64,000 nt of DNA from Paraconiothyrium sp. Pb-2020. Its lineage: Eukaryota > Ascomycota > Dothideomycetes > Pleosporales > Didymosphaeriaceae. Positions within the stretch are counted from its first letter, which is position 1; each line of letters starts with the position of its first letter. The stretch lies in contig JAJUBI010000001.1 in assembly GCA_022419385.1 (NCBI GenBank), positions 6,076,001 to 6,140,000 on the forward strand. Direction: 5' to 3'. Position numbers and translations under genes: made by a program. Below the pieces are notes generated by a model that saw nothing but the letters and a program-made list of their open reading frames with translations, did no database searches and had not been told where the DNA came from. Shown in pieces: positions 1-10,426 of this stretch.

Positions 1-407
1 TTACCTTTCTCAGTTCATCGGCCAGCCTCTGCGCATCCACACCTCCGATGGCCGCGTCTTCGGCGGACAGATGAAGTGCACCGACAAGGTAAGCCTCCTT
101 AGAACATGACTTTCCTTAATCACCCCGAGAATATCGTGCATACAGTATTATGATCAAGTTCCCATTCATATACTCACAGCTCTTCGCGTAATAGGACCGC
201 AACATCATCCTCGCTCTCACCTATGAATACCGCGCACCATCAGCAGAAGTCATTCGCAAAGCTGTTGAAGAGTCTGGGAATCCGTCAGCGGCGGTCAACT
301 GGAATAGCCGATATGTTGGCTTGGTCGTCATACCCGGCGCGCACGTGAAGAAGATCGAGTTTGAAGAAAGCCAGCTTCTCGGTCAGCGGAGTGGAGTGGT
401 CGTATGA
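1..407 (+). CDS. LSM-fold protein, NatC auxiliary subunit (NAA38/Mak31-like), 3' part
   Basis: The window opens inside this gene. The visible coding exons are 2-88 and 195-407, joined by a 106-bp intron (GTAAGC...AG), and encode 99 residues plus a stop. The protein shows an Sm/LSM fold: an IGQPLRIHTSDGRVFGG-type Sm1 segment, then YVGLVVIPGAHVKKIE as the Sm2 strand pair. A lone, short LSM protein with this Sm2 sequence resembles the fungal Mak31/NAA38 accessory subunit of the NatC N-terminal acetyltransferase, which anchors on ribosomes and helps the catalytic subunit acetylate ML/MI/MF-type N-termini. Identification as LSM is firm; NatC rather than a spliceosomal LSm is inference from the motif style. 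The start codon lies upstream of the window. Confidence 0.8.
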
Positions 408-972
408 ATCACCAAGAAGGGCTAGGGTGTGATTTGGCTGTTGTCGAACGGTTTGAAGCATGTCTGGCGGTGATGCCATCATTGCAAGCGACGTTTCCAT
501 GTCAACTTGCTCGCGCCTTACCATGTACACGGCTGGTGAGCAGCTAACAGGGTCCGATATGCGATGGAGTCAATTGATTCGCCAGGCATTGGCGTTCGCG
601 CGCCTTCCATCCTTCATATTCACATAGGTAAGACCCACCATTAAGCGAACATCCGACCGTGGGGTTGTTCTGATAGTCGATGGACCATACCATAGTTCCA
701 GTCATCACTGAAAGTTGTGGGGCGGTATCATTTCACTTTCACTCATCTTCACTCCCTGCGCCCGTACGAGCACGAGTGGGTATCATTCATCGCACTAAGT
801 ATATGTCTGCTATTGTGCGGCACTTTACAACAAGCGATCACCTTCACTCGCAGCCTTCAACTGCCTTGCAAGCACAGTCTTCTCGTCAACCAGACCTCGC
901 TCAACTCCTGCGCACCATCAAATCATCACCATTCTATCACCACTACCAACTCAAGTACCAAAGACCACCAGC
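408..972. other. Intergenic stretch, no gene seen
   Basis: Two overlapping open frames here have no recognisable domain and no intron structure. The pyrimidine-rich tract just before 973 fits the 5' leader of the next gene. Confidence 0.5.
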
Positions 973-1488
973 ATGGCACCAAACGTAAAGCCAACGAGTC
1001 GCATCAGGAGCTACGACACATACCGCACACCCGCTTTGCGTGATACCTTCGCACTAAAGCCGCACAATCCAACTGGCGTCACTAAAACGCCTCATCGCCG
1101 ACGTAAAAAGACATACCCGAAGATCCTAGGCCCCGTCAACCCTCAGTATGGCAGCAGCTCCAACGCTGAATCTCGCCTGCTGTCTCTTCCCCAAGAAATT
1201 CGCCACAAAATCTGGGGTCACGCTCTTACCGTCCCGGACAAGCACCTTCATTACGATACTGCCGCTTTGCGATTCGACTTCTCTCAACTTGGGACAGGAC
1301 TGTTCGCGACATGCCATCAGATTGCGCTAGAAACGATGTACATGCCGTTAAAGCTGAACAGGCTATGTTTCGACGTGCAGGGATTTCTGATATGGCGAAG
1401 GAGATTGGCGCAGGTCGAAGGAAAGCTTGGGTGGAAGATCAAGGTCGCTAATACTGTGTACGTGCGACAAGAACAAGATAGGAATTAG
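973..1488 (+). CDS. Small F-box/2EXR-like hypothetical protein
   Basis: Intronless 171-residue ORF with an ATG in good context (gcATGGcacc). The first 60 residues are basic and disordered (TPHRRRKKTYPK). From about residue 70 it carries the pattern SRLLSLPQEIRHKIWGHAL, followed by ATCHQIALETMYMPLKLN. This is the LPxEIRxxIW plus 'CrQI..Et...ly..N' arrangement of the large Dothideomycete family of F-box-like/2EXR-like proteins. Members of that family are abundant, mostly uncharacterised, and thought to mediate protein contacts such as SCF substrate capture. At 171 aa it is short for the family, which may mean a naturally compact copy or loss of the C-terminal part. Confidence 0.65.
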   Translation: MAPNVKPTSRIRSYDTYRTPALRDTFALKPHNPTGVTKTPHRRRKKTYPKILGPVNPQYGSSSNAESRLLSLPQEIRHKIWGHALTVPDKHLHYDTAALRFDFSQLGTGLFATCHQIALETMYMPLKLNRLCFDVQGFLIWRRRLAQVEGKLGWKIKVANTVYVRQEQDRN

Positions 1489-1824
1489 GTCTTTGAGCAT
1501 GAGGAGCAGTGACTACGACAGGAGGCGTAATGTGCATGCATTGGAAGAGAGACTTAGGAGGAAGCTTGCACGATGAATCTGAGAATGTTCGGAGCTCTGC
1601 GAATATTCGTGAGGCCCAAATGGGCGCTGGACACTCGTGCATATACATCCATGACGTAGCCAAATTGGGTTAGCCATCGACCCTGAACCTATGACTCCAC
1701 TTCCCCACACCCTACATTCCTAGACCCGAGCCTCTACCTGTCGTACTTCTACATCTCTTGAGTTCCTTGATTGTGAGGCCTTCCGTGGTCTGCCATTTTG
1801 TTGAAGCTCACACATTGTTGTAAC
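1489..1824. other. Intergenic spacer
   Basis: No supported gene. It holds the 3' end of the F-box-like gene and the promoter of the downstream SDR, with a CT-rich run before 1825. Confidence 0.5.
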
Positions 1825-2892
1825 ATGCCTCCGTTAACATCACTGCGGCGCAACTTGAACGGCAAAACCATCCTTGTTACGGGAGCCTCCTCCGGCATCG
1901 GTCGCAGTACCGCCCTCGAGTTTGCTCGCACGTCACCAGATAATCTTAAATTGATCCTCACAGCACGTCGTCTCGACCGTCTGCACGAAGTCAAGACCCA
2001 AATCCAGGAAGAAGTCGGTGACGGGGTCAAGGTCTGCGTCAAAGAGCTAGATGTGAGTAAGAAGCAGGCAATTGATGCAATATTTGAGGATTTGGACGAA
2101 GAGTTCAAAGAGGTGGATGTCCTCGTCAACAACGCGTAAGTGCGTTACTCGTGTGAAGAGATGTGCTGAAAGTGGTCGGGTAGGGGCTTCATGTCCGGCG
2201 TAGAACGACCTCCCGACGTTCCAGCTGATGTGATAACGAGCGTGTACGCAACTAACGTCATGGGCGTGATTCACATGACACAAGCTGTCCTCTCGATGTT
2301 CAAGAAGCGGCCCGAGGGTGGGAAGGGCGACATCATTATGTTGGGGAGTATGGCGGGAAGAGAGCCTTACGCGGGTGGTACCGTAAGTGCACTTTCAAAT
2401 AGCGTAAAAGAGGATGAGAAGAAGAGCTAATAGTAGAAGATTTATTGCTCCAGTAAAGCGGCGATCAGGGCATTTACAGAGTCGCTGCGTAAAGAGCTGA
2501 TGGATACGCGGATCCGCGTCATGACCGTGGATCCGGGCCAGGTGCTGACTGTACGTCCTTACATCCTACACGGGATTTGCTTCGCTCATAATTTGCAGGA
2601 ATTCAACGATATCCGGTATCGGTTCGACAAGGACAAGGCGGATGCAGTCTATGCGTAAGTTCTGTGACCCGATTGTGAGCTGGGTTTGACTCCTAACAGT
2701 GGATGTGATCCGCTCACTCCGGATGACGTTGCCGAAGTCATTGTGTTCGCGGCTGGGAGACGGGAGAATGTGGTGGTCGCGGATACGCTGCTGTACCCTT
2801 CGCACCAGGTGAGCCCCCAAACTAAAGTAAAAAAGAATGCTCGACTGACAACTTCCAAGGCATCGTCGACACATATCCACCGGCGACAGTAG
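1825..2892 (+). CDS. Short-chain dehydrogenase/reductase, serine/3-hydroxyacid dehydrogenase type
   Basis: Six exons (1825-2135, 2184-2382, 2440-2550, 2599-2654, 2700-2808, 2860-2892) join in frame to 272 residues. Seen: the TGASSGIG dinucleotide motif near residue 22, basic residues after strand 2 (ARRLDRL) that favour NADP(H), the NNAG motif created across the first splice, a catalytic Ser (LGSMAG), and YCSSK as the catalytic Tyr/Lys. The C-terminal LLYPSHQ is typical of the fungal relatives of yeast Ydf1, which oxidise L-serine, allo-threonine and other 3-hydroxy acids. The start at 1825 is the first ATG in frame; the open frame extends further upstream only through a TTG. Substrate in this organism is not known. 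Confidence 0.85.
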
Positions 2893-3150
2893 AAACCTTA
2901 CTCCCTCGCGATTGCCCAAACGACGAATGCACGTGGTGCTTATGTACAGCAAGGTATGAAACGCATATTTGAATGGTTGCTTACTGCGCCAGCACATTGC
3001 ATGTGGTTGGAGATGTTTGTTGTTCACAGGCACTGTTGGAGCGCCTCTCGAGTGCGTTCGTGAACTTGTTCTTTAACTTCCAAGAAGACTTTAACCTTGC
3101 ATTGAACGTTTGATCGAAATCAGTGCCCACAGCTTCGTTTACGAGATAAG

Positions 3151-5234
3151 TCACGCATGCGCGATACGCTCTGCCTGTTCTTTCTGCACCTCCTCGGTTC
3201 CGTCCCCCAACGTCTCAATCTTTGTCTTCGCGAACTTCCTCGCCGGGACTTTGTTGGTGAACAGAATGTCTAATTCTGCATATGTCCTTCCTTTCGTTTC
3301 AGCTTCATCCTTTGTTAGCCTTGAATTCCCTCGATGAACGGACTACCTACGCATCCGAAACCAAATCCAAGCATTGAACAGCAGATTCGTGCCAGCCCAG
3401 AAGAAAGCCGCTTTTGCACCCCAATCCCATGCTAGGGGACTGAGTTGGCGAAAGGAGACGATGTTCACGAAAGCGACGTTGATCGCGTTGTAGACGTTGC
3501 GTGAAAGGATGATCGACTTTGCACGAAGACGGGTAGAGGGTATCTCTGAGACAATGGTATACACGATTGGGCCGATGGAGAAGTCTGCCGTGGCGGAGAT
3601 GAGGAGCACCATTGTCCCTGCTGCCCATGACGTGGCTGTAGTCTGTTCTTTGGGAATGCCCATGCATCCTGTGATTCTGGTTCCCTCATGTTCAGTCTGG
3701 ATGAAGAAGGGATCAAGGAAGAGCCGTGGACTCACATGAGCAGTACGAATATCACACACATGCCGCTAAACATGAGTGTCTTCCTTCCAATCTTGTTCAG
3801 AACAAACCAACTCGCGATAGTTCCTAGGGCACCGAGGGCACTCTGTCCCCAGCTCAGCTTAAATGCGTCACGGTCGGATATGCCGGCTTGTTCGTAGAAG
3901 AATGCTGAGAGGCCACCGAGAGCGGTGCCGGACATGGTTTGCGCAAGCCAGGTCATGCATACGATCTCGGTGCGGCGGAGGTTCACGCCTTTGAAGCAGT
4001 CTCTGTATCGCGTACCAGATTGTACTTGCTTCTCCATCTCGTCTGTGTAGAGCATGACTTTGCCCGTTTAGTGACACTCACTGACCGGTAGAGCAAAGGA
4101 ACTTACGGGCCATTGCAGCATCTGCATCCCTCTGCGAGAAGCCCGAGCTTCGGGCCAGACGCTTTAGCGAAACTTCAGCCTCTGCCTTCTTCCCACTACG
4201 TATATACCACCACGGACTCTCTGGAGCAAGATAAATCCCAATGGCAATTGGAATCGGCCATACCCACTGTATTGCGAAAGGTATCTTGTAGCCCCATTCA
4301 TCCTTTCTGTCCACAAAGCCGACTAGGACACCCGCCTTAATGAACTGACCGATGATCCAACAAAGATTGACAAAGCAAGTAAGATAGTGTCGCAACGGAA
4401 CGGGACAGACTTCTGCAGCGTAGGCTGTTGTCATCGTCTGGAATACACCCCACGGGATGCCCATAAGGAGATTGCCGACAAGGAATGTGGTCAGAGTATG
4501 GGCATAGAAGGGGATGAAGATTAGGCCGGTCAAGACAATGAGGCCGAGGATGAGGGTCCAGCGATATCCGAAGCGATCGGAGAGGATGCCGGCAAACTAT
4601 ATTGCTCAGAAAGTTCGTTCTGTCCATCATGACTACCTCCAAGGGTGGTTTACCTGGAGGCCAATGATCTCGCCAGCGTTTCGTGCCCCGCTTATGCCTA
4701 ATCGCGCAGATACGATGTCAATTAAGTCCGAAAATTGGGGGTAGTACGAAATATCTACGTCTAAGACATATCAACTTCGTACCCGGGCAAATTACCTACC
4801 ATTCTGCCAATCTGGTGGGATCTGATGTGTGCCATCCTTGGCAAGGATCCCGAATCTATTCATGAAGGCTGGGTATGCTGCATCTGTTGCCATCACCATT
4901 AGAAATGCCCTTTCTCGTTCTAGGAATCACCTGCATGAGCCCACTACGGAAGTGTCATATCCTTCCATGATCAGGCACGAGGATAGCACGATAGACCAGG
5001 CGATTGCTTTCGGGTACACCCTGAATGCCGTTCTGAGAGACATTCCACGTTCGCGCTTGTTCGCGGCGTCTGCTTCGGCGACGAGTGTCTACGCAGAGGT
5101 AGTGCAAGGTTCGACAAGCATATTGACAAAGTATGTACCATGAAGTCGTTTACATTGGCGGCTACTTTCCTTGCAATCGTTTCATCGACATGAGCGTAGT
5201 GTTTATGAGCCTTCGGTTCCACGACCTCTTCCAC
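3151..5234 (-). CDS. MFS sugar/alpha-glucoside-type transporter, with an apparent disruption in the first membrane helix
   Basis: Membrane sugar porter read on the minus strand. Supported introns are 5089-5138, 4698-4799, 4597-4653, 4058-4106, 3677-3735 and 3303-3350. Family marks seen: MEGYDTSVVGS at helix 1, DRFGYRW after helix 2, APESPWWYIRSGK (PESPRW-type) before the central loop, and PETKGRTYAELD at the C-terminus, the last created exactly by the final splice. The order fits fungal maltose/alpha-glucoside permeases, which import the substrate with protons. Around 4900-4945 the frame cannot be joined: a TGA follows the GYDTSVVGS segment, and every GT-AG intron in reach leaves a one-base frame mismatch. 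The initiating ATG is also unresolved: the frame is open to 5234 but its first in-frame codon there is GTG, so a short upstream exon is likely. Confidence 0.75.
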
Positions 5235-6039
5235 GTGTTGCGACTGCTCTTTAGCGCTGTAGCGTGTCAGGACTTGTTGTACTGGCGTACATCATACAAA
5301 CTAACACAACATCATCCTGATGTTCTGAAGGCGATGTTACTGCCATGCTTGATCGAATTGTTCTTTGACAGGCAAAGACGCAAGAAACCTACTGGACATA
5401 CAAGCTAGAGATAAACTGGCGGGGTAGTTTCATGGAACCATCGTTGGCTGGCTATATATGTTGTGTAAAGTGGTATTACGAGCATGGGTTGGGTGCGGGG
5501 TGTTGTCTGATCTTTGCCGGATTGAAAGAGGAAGCTCGCACGCTCCTGCCTGCTGTGCGGCGTAGCCAGGTCAGCACAGACTTAGAGATTTAGATCAATG
5601 TAATGGTTCCCACCTCTAAATCCTGAAAAAGCTGCAACGAAAGATCAGCATTGTTTACTAGCGTTTGCCAGGTCAGCATGGAGTTAGCTCAACATCAGAC
5701 GACACGGGAGGACAAAGAATCTAGGGCGTGGACTAGATGAGATCGCAGATGAGCTGATGGTTAATGAAGCTAGACGTCAGTCTGGCACCTTATTGATGAT
5801 GGACGTTGGTGTAGGGCCAAGCATGAACTTGTAGCGCGCAGACTGTTCCTAGGATCCAAGGGTCCACGGGTGACGCGCTATCACGTGAACGCACAGATGC
5901 TTATGTGAAATTGGCGCTGAATCAGCACTGGAGTGCCCCACGTCACATCCCACACCTTCTTTCCGGGAGTGTTGTGACCTCTCGAGAAGCGCGGATTTTA
6001 ATATCAAGGGCCGTCAATTGCTTTGCGTGCTGTTGCACC
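5235..6039. other. Divergent intergenic region between MFS gene and QTRT2-like gene
   Basis: No convincing gene. It probably holds the first exon and promoter of the MFS gene on the minus strand and the QTRT2 promoter on the plus strand. A 12-bp word (GCCAGGTCAGCA) occurs twice about 105 bp apart near 5563 and 5667; the surrounding sequence is only loosely similar. Confidence 0.45.
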
Positions 6040-7591
6040 ATGTCTCAGCACGCGCCAGTACCGGATCTCTCGCAGCTCCCGCCCGAAATGCTGGATTTCG
6101 CGCTCTTGAAAACTGCGGGCGCGCTCGCACCACGCCTGGGTCGCTTGACTGTGCCTGGGAGGAAGCCCATCTTGACACCCGCGTTTCTCGGCAACACGTC
6201 GCGCGGCGTCATTCCGCATATATAGCAGGACAACTTCCGAAAATATGCTGGCAATAACGGTGTATACGTTGCATTAGAAGACTGTATGTCCAGTCTGGAT
6301 TCAAGTCACACCCATGTTTTAACAAGTGAACACCACAGTCGTAGAGAAACACCCCCAGAAAACGCCTCCGATCTTCGAATATGATGTCCCCGAACCGCTG
6401 CGCAAATTTGTCGCCCTTCCTCAGGACACGCCGCTTATCTTGGGCGCTCGTCGCACCCCACCGATACCCTCCCCTGCACCGCATACGAATACCGAGATAA
6501 GCTTGTTGACATCTGTGGGCAACAGATCGATGAGCTCCGAGTATTACGCCGCCGCAGCGCGGAAGCTGCAACCGGACATTGTGGTTGGCATGGCAGACAT
6601 ACCTTTCGGCCAGGAAACGATCGGTATCAAGAGGAAAGACAAGATGAGTGACAGGACCGAGACATGGCTGCGCGATATGGTAGCAAAAAGAAAAGCCATC
6701 GGGAAAGACGAGCCGCGCTTTGACATTTTTGCGCCGATATTGCCCATCGAGCGGGACCTGCAATCGTGGTACATCGAGCACTTGCTGGATGACATGCTGG
6801 ATAGCATTAGCGGCGTGGCCATCTACGACGCCTACCAGCTCGAAGACTTGCCCGACACCTTGCTCCACCTTCCGCGCCTATCTTTACATGTCCCCGCTAG
6901 TCCGCATGAGCTGCTCCGTCACATCAGTCTGGGTATGGATTTGCTGACCGTACCATTCATCTCCTCCGCTACCGACGCTGGCATCGCCCTCGACTTCACC
7001 TTCCCGCCTGCCGAAAAGGTGAATGGGAACGAAAGACGGGCATTAGGCATCGACATGTGGCACGCCGACCACGCCGTCTCGCTGACGCCCTTATCGAAAG
7101 ACTGCCAATGCTACGCTTGCACTAAGCACCACCGCGCGTACGTCCAGCACCTTCTTTCCGCCAAAGAGATGCTCGGCTGGTTCTTGATCCAGGTGCACAA
7201 CCATGCCGTTGTCGAATCCTTCTTCACCTCCGTTCGCAACTCAATCGAGGCTGGAACATTCGATGCAGATGTTGCGGCCTTCGAAGCTTTCTACGAGCCG
7301 CAATTACCAGAAAAGACTGGGCAGGGTCCAAGAGTGAGGGGTTACCAGTTCAAGAGTGAAGAACATGCCAAGAGAGAGAAGAAAAATGCGAAGAAGTGGA
7401 ATGGAGAGATAGGTGGGGGTGCCAAGGGGAAAATCGTGCTTAAGGGAGCGCACGGCCAGCAGCCAGAAAAGAAGAAAGAGATGAGGGACGTAATCGATGA
7501 CGAGGCGCTCATAGGCCTTGTAGGAATGGAGGACGAGACGGGACCGATACAGCCTGATGACCTGAAGATTGAAGATGATGGGAAAGCGTGA
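6040..7591 (+). CDS. QTRT2: Queuine tRNA-ribosyltransferase accessory subunit 2 (QTRT2-like), with in-frame TAG
   Basis: Two exons, 6040-6283 and 6327-7591, joined by a 43-bp intron (GTATGT...AACAAG) that restores the YVALED-LNTT junction in frame. The product would be about 502 residues. Seen: TPAFLGNTSRG near the N-terminus, DIVVGMADIPFGQ in the TIM barrel, ILPIERDLQ, and the zinc site CQCYACTKHH with a later VHNH, as in the TGT family. QTRT2 pairs with QTRT1 to replace G34 by queuine in His, Asp, Asn and Tyr tRNAs, often at the mitochondrial surface. Anomaly: codon 62 is TAG (6223-6225), between GVIPHI and QDNFRKY, exactly where homologues continue. All sequence after it keeps family-level conservation, so the lesion is recent, a read error, or read through. 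Confidence 0.85.
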
Positions 7592-8261
7592 TGGCGGTGG
7601 ATACTTTGCAGCGTTATTGCTGCTAAACTATCCCATCCACATGAACCATCTCTCACGACTTAGCGATCTTCTGCTGGAGTACCTCTCCCGGCGCCAGCTC
7701 CTTTTACGCAGACTCCAAAGGGCAAATTGTATCCTTTGCTGGCCATCGCTAGTCGCTTACAAACTTCATAGCCACTATACTAGGATTATCCTATCCTCTT
7801 GCTCAGAAAAGGTAGTCTCCACATCAATCTCTGTATTCGGGATGTCTCTGAAGTCCACCTTTAGACCGCTTGTATACCAGTGATCTCCTCCATACATCAT
7901 GGGTTCTATCAGTACTTATTGCGTTATCAGGTAGAGCTAGGTCACATCCTCATGTCTTCTACGTCTCACCTTCATAGCCCAGCTCTCTTCGATATTGTGC
8001 ATTGCGTCCTACTCCTTGGTCGAACCTTACCTTTTCCTGAAATCTATCAGCATCGGTCTTAATCTTTACAGATGGTGCCTTCTCCTGTCAGCTCTCCCTC
8101 ACTTCCGTGTTGCTCAGTGGTGGCCTGCGACTTCCCTCCGCGCAGAATAGCCTTGGCGCTCTACCTTCACATATTATTTCTTTCTCTACGCCCCTTCAAC
8201 TTCTCTGTCAACTGCGAATCCTTTTCTTGGATTACGTGCCATCGGTTTTCACGCCATCCCC
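7592..8261. other. Pyrimidine-rich intergenic stretch
   Basis: Contains only short open frames with no domain. The plus strand is CT-rich from about 7950 to 8250, consistent with a fungal promoter/leader in front of the next locus. Confidence 0.45.
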
Positions 8262-8510
8262 ATGCCGTCGCCTAGACAGCGCAGCGAAGGCGAGGAGCCT
8301 ACTGCTGTTAAGGCTAGTGACAACAACAACACTGAACCTGCCGGTACCAGCAGTTAAGATGAAGGCCTTCACAGGGATCGCAGCCCTACACCTGACAGCA
8401 ATGTCTCCACTGAAATGACACCTAGCAGTGGTTTGGCCAACAACACTCGCGAGTTCTTACAATACCTCATGGAAGAACCCGCAGCTGCCGGTAAGTAATT
8501 TTCCAAGCAA

Positions 8511-8531
8511 GGTGGCAGGTGGCAGGTGGCA
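8511..8531 (+). repeat. 7-bp tandem repeat, three copies
   Basis: GGTGGCA is repeated three times without mismatch, inside the intron 8491-8550 of the unknown gene. Confidence 0.85.
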
Positions 8532-8837
8532 ATATCTGACTGTTACTTAGAGGCTTTTGTTGGAATGGCACGCATATACTCCCAATTCCTTTCCAGAATT
8601 CCTACTGCAGTCCTACCTCCCAACAAGGTCGTCCCACCTGGTCGTCGATCGACTCCCCAACCTCGCCATACGGTGCAGCCTCGTACAATCAGGTCACATA
8701 CCCGACAGCCAAAGCCTGAGCCTGAGTCCGACTCTGTGGTTGAAGACGGCTATCTTGTGAAGCGTTAGAAGGCTACTAGAAGAGCTGGGAAGATGGAAGA
8801 ACCAATTATAATCTTATCAAGCCCTGTATCTGCAGGT

Positions 8838-9323
8838 AGCAAGCGAAAGCGTGCAACAGTGTTCTCTTATGACGGGGACTTGAAGCGCGATGTTGATAAG
8901 AACTCCAAGCACAATCCTACTGCTTCTCGACTCTATGGTAAGTCTCAACTGCTCTCCCATCACCATGAGGTCTAGCTAACAGGAGGGTAGGGAGATCGGG
9001 GCGGATAGGCAGCCAGCAGAAGCGCATAACAGTGCTCTCTGATGACGATGATGACGAGGACCTGAAGCGCGATGATAACAAGAACTCCAAGCGCGATCCT
9101 GCCGCTCCTCTACTCTATGGTAAGTCTCAACTGCTCTCTCATGAGGTCTAGCTAACAGGAGAGTAGGGAGGGTGGAGTGGATAGGCAGTAAGCGAAAGCG
9201 TACAACAGTGCTCTCCGACAACAATGATGATGAGGACTCAAAGCATGATCCTGCCGCTCCTCGACTCCATGGTAAGTCTCAACTGCTGTCCCATCAGCCA
9301 TCAGGTCTAGCTAACAGGATTAG
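8838..9323 (+). repeat. Tandem exon-plus-intron duplication, three units
   Basis: Three head-to-tail units end at about 8990, 9166 and 9323. Each has a coding part (AAGCG...CTCTATG) and an intron of 47-53 bp that begins GTAAGTCTCAACTGCT and ends near TCTAGCTAACAGGA...TAG. Introns are nearly identical between units, and every repeated exon starts and ends in phase 1, so copies can be added or lost without changing the frame. The third unit lacks about 20 coding bases relative to the second. A fourth partial copy of the exon start (GTGGAGTGGA) follows at 9324. Confidence 0.8.
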
Positions 9324-10057
9324 GTGGAGTGGAGCGGACACGCAGTGGACAGCTGGTGCCTAATATACCTTCTTCCCGCCGCATGCGCCAGTCGTTCGTT
9401 AAGGCTGATTCGGATACTGATACGCCTATTGAGAACACGCCCTATCCAGCAGCTTGCCGTGCTACTTCTTTGTATGGGCCTATTTTCTCTGCACTCTCCC
9501 CATTGTACCAAGCTGACCCAGTCCCAGCGACATGCCTGAGATATGGAAGAAGCTTCGAGAAGACCACTATGCTATGACACAGATATACAACCCCACCAAG
9601 ATTCCCTACTCGGACCTACCCTACGACAAAGGCGTTTATGACGCAAACCCCCATCTGGATCACGGCGACGACCCCTGGAACTACGACTGCGAGTTTCACG
9701 ACGCCATGAAGCACATGAAGACAGACCTGCGCATTCGGGGAGCCAACAGTCGAACAATGAGGGTTGCTTGCAAGAATTCCGATTGCCAATCCCCAGGACA
9801 TTCCACGGACTGGTCGTACACCTTACCTTTGGTGGTGATCTTCTGGAGTGGCTAGCTGACGGGCCAGGAATGGACCGACACAGTGGCCGACCCCAAAATC
9901 CGAACCGACTTTTGCGCCAATATGAGATACGGCGGTAAATCATCAGGACACAACTATGGATACACATTATAGAGCGAGTTACCCTAGGCTACACTATCAA
10001 ATGCTTAGCTTGCCGATATTCCAACTTCCCGACGGAACGAGCTGAGAATTTCGCACC

Positions 10058-10426
10058 ATGAAGTTCAGTATTGTGTGTCTAGCGTGCGAGTACGTTCAAG
10101 GAAAGCTTGAGATTACTCATTTATGTGGGTATTACAACTGCATACAGGCCAAACATACGCTGCTGGTTCCAACACGCGCCGCTAATGTCACAGCTAAATG
10201 CTTCAAGCTTGGTGTATGCCGCGATTGCAACCCACCTTGCGAAGTGCAAATGGTGAAACCCGATAGCGAAAATCACAGCATGGTACGAAGAGGTGTAAAA
10301 GCGAATTCTGAGTTAGTTCGCCATTGCCCGCACCCACGATGTGAGAAGGTTATGACAGCTACGTGGCCTAAGAGTAGGCTTATTGCAGGCCAGAAGATCC
10401 ACCACCACTACAAGGAGCACTCATGA
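10058..10426 (+). CDS. His-Me finger (zinc-loop homing-endonuclease-like) ORF
   Basis: Uninterrupted 122-residue ORF starting at an ATG. It shows CLACEY, then ITHLCGYYNC and IQAKH, the spacing C-x2-C...H-L-C...C-x4-H seen in the zinc-binding loop of His-Me-finger nucleases (the fungal 'zf-His_Me_endon' group). A second cysteine/histidine set (CRDC, CPHPRC, HHHYKEH) follows, like a C2H2/C2HC finger. Such proteins are scattered in fungal genomes as domesticated or mobile nuclease relatives. The sequence just upstream (about 9980-10055) carries a similar KCLACRYSNF string in another frame, so this ORF may be the last exon of a longer gene or part of a duplicated module. Nuclease activity is not shown. 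Confidence 0.5.
   Translation: MKFSIVCLACEYVQGKLEITHLCGYYNCIQAKHTLLVPTRAANVTAKCFKLGVCRDCNPPCEVQMVKPDSENHSMVRRGVKANSELVRHCPHPRCEKVMTATWPKSRLIAGQKIHHHYKEHS

Larger units (their letters stand above)
8262..9967 (+). pseudogene. Unknown low-complexity gene with tandem exon duplication and two in-frame stops
   Basis: I do not recognise this gene. A consistent spliced frame runs through exons 8262-8490, 8551-8937, 8991-9119, 9167-9271, 9324-9471 and from 9522 onward. All junctions agree in phase, but the frame is interrupted by TAA at 8355-8357 and TAG at 8766-8768. A shorter intact start exists at 8793 (MEEPIIILSSP). Exons 3 and 4, and the second half of exon 2, repeat a basic-then-acidic unit (KRKRxTVLSDD...DLKRD...DPAAPxLYG). 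The last exon encodes a distinct domain with a PEIWKKLREDHYAM start and ACKNSDC/SPGHSTDW residues suggestive of metal binding. The 3' end is uncertain: either splice into 9892-9967 or stop near 9860. The product could be nuclear (basic runs) but no function can be given. Confidence 0.45.

Noticed and set aside
5560..5690. Two copies of GCCAGGTCAGCA about 105 bp apart
   Set aside because: Only 12 bp match exactly and flanks diverge; too short to call a repeat element.
6209..6868. 219-codon open frame on the minus strand
   Set aside because: Antisense shadow of the QTRT2-like gene; no domain and no splice support.
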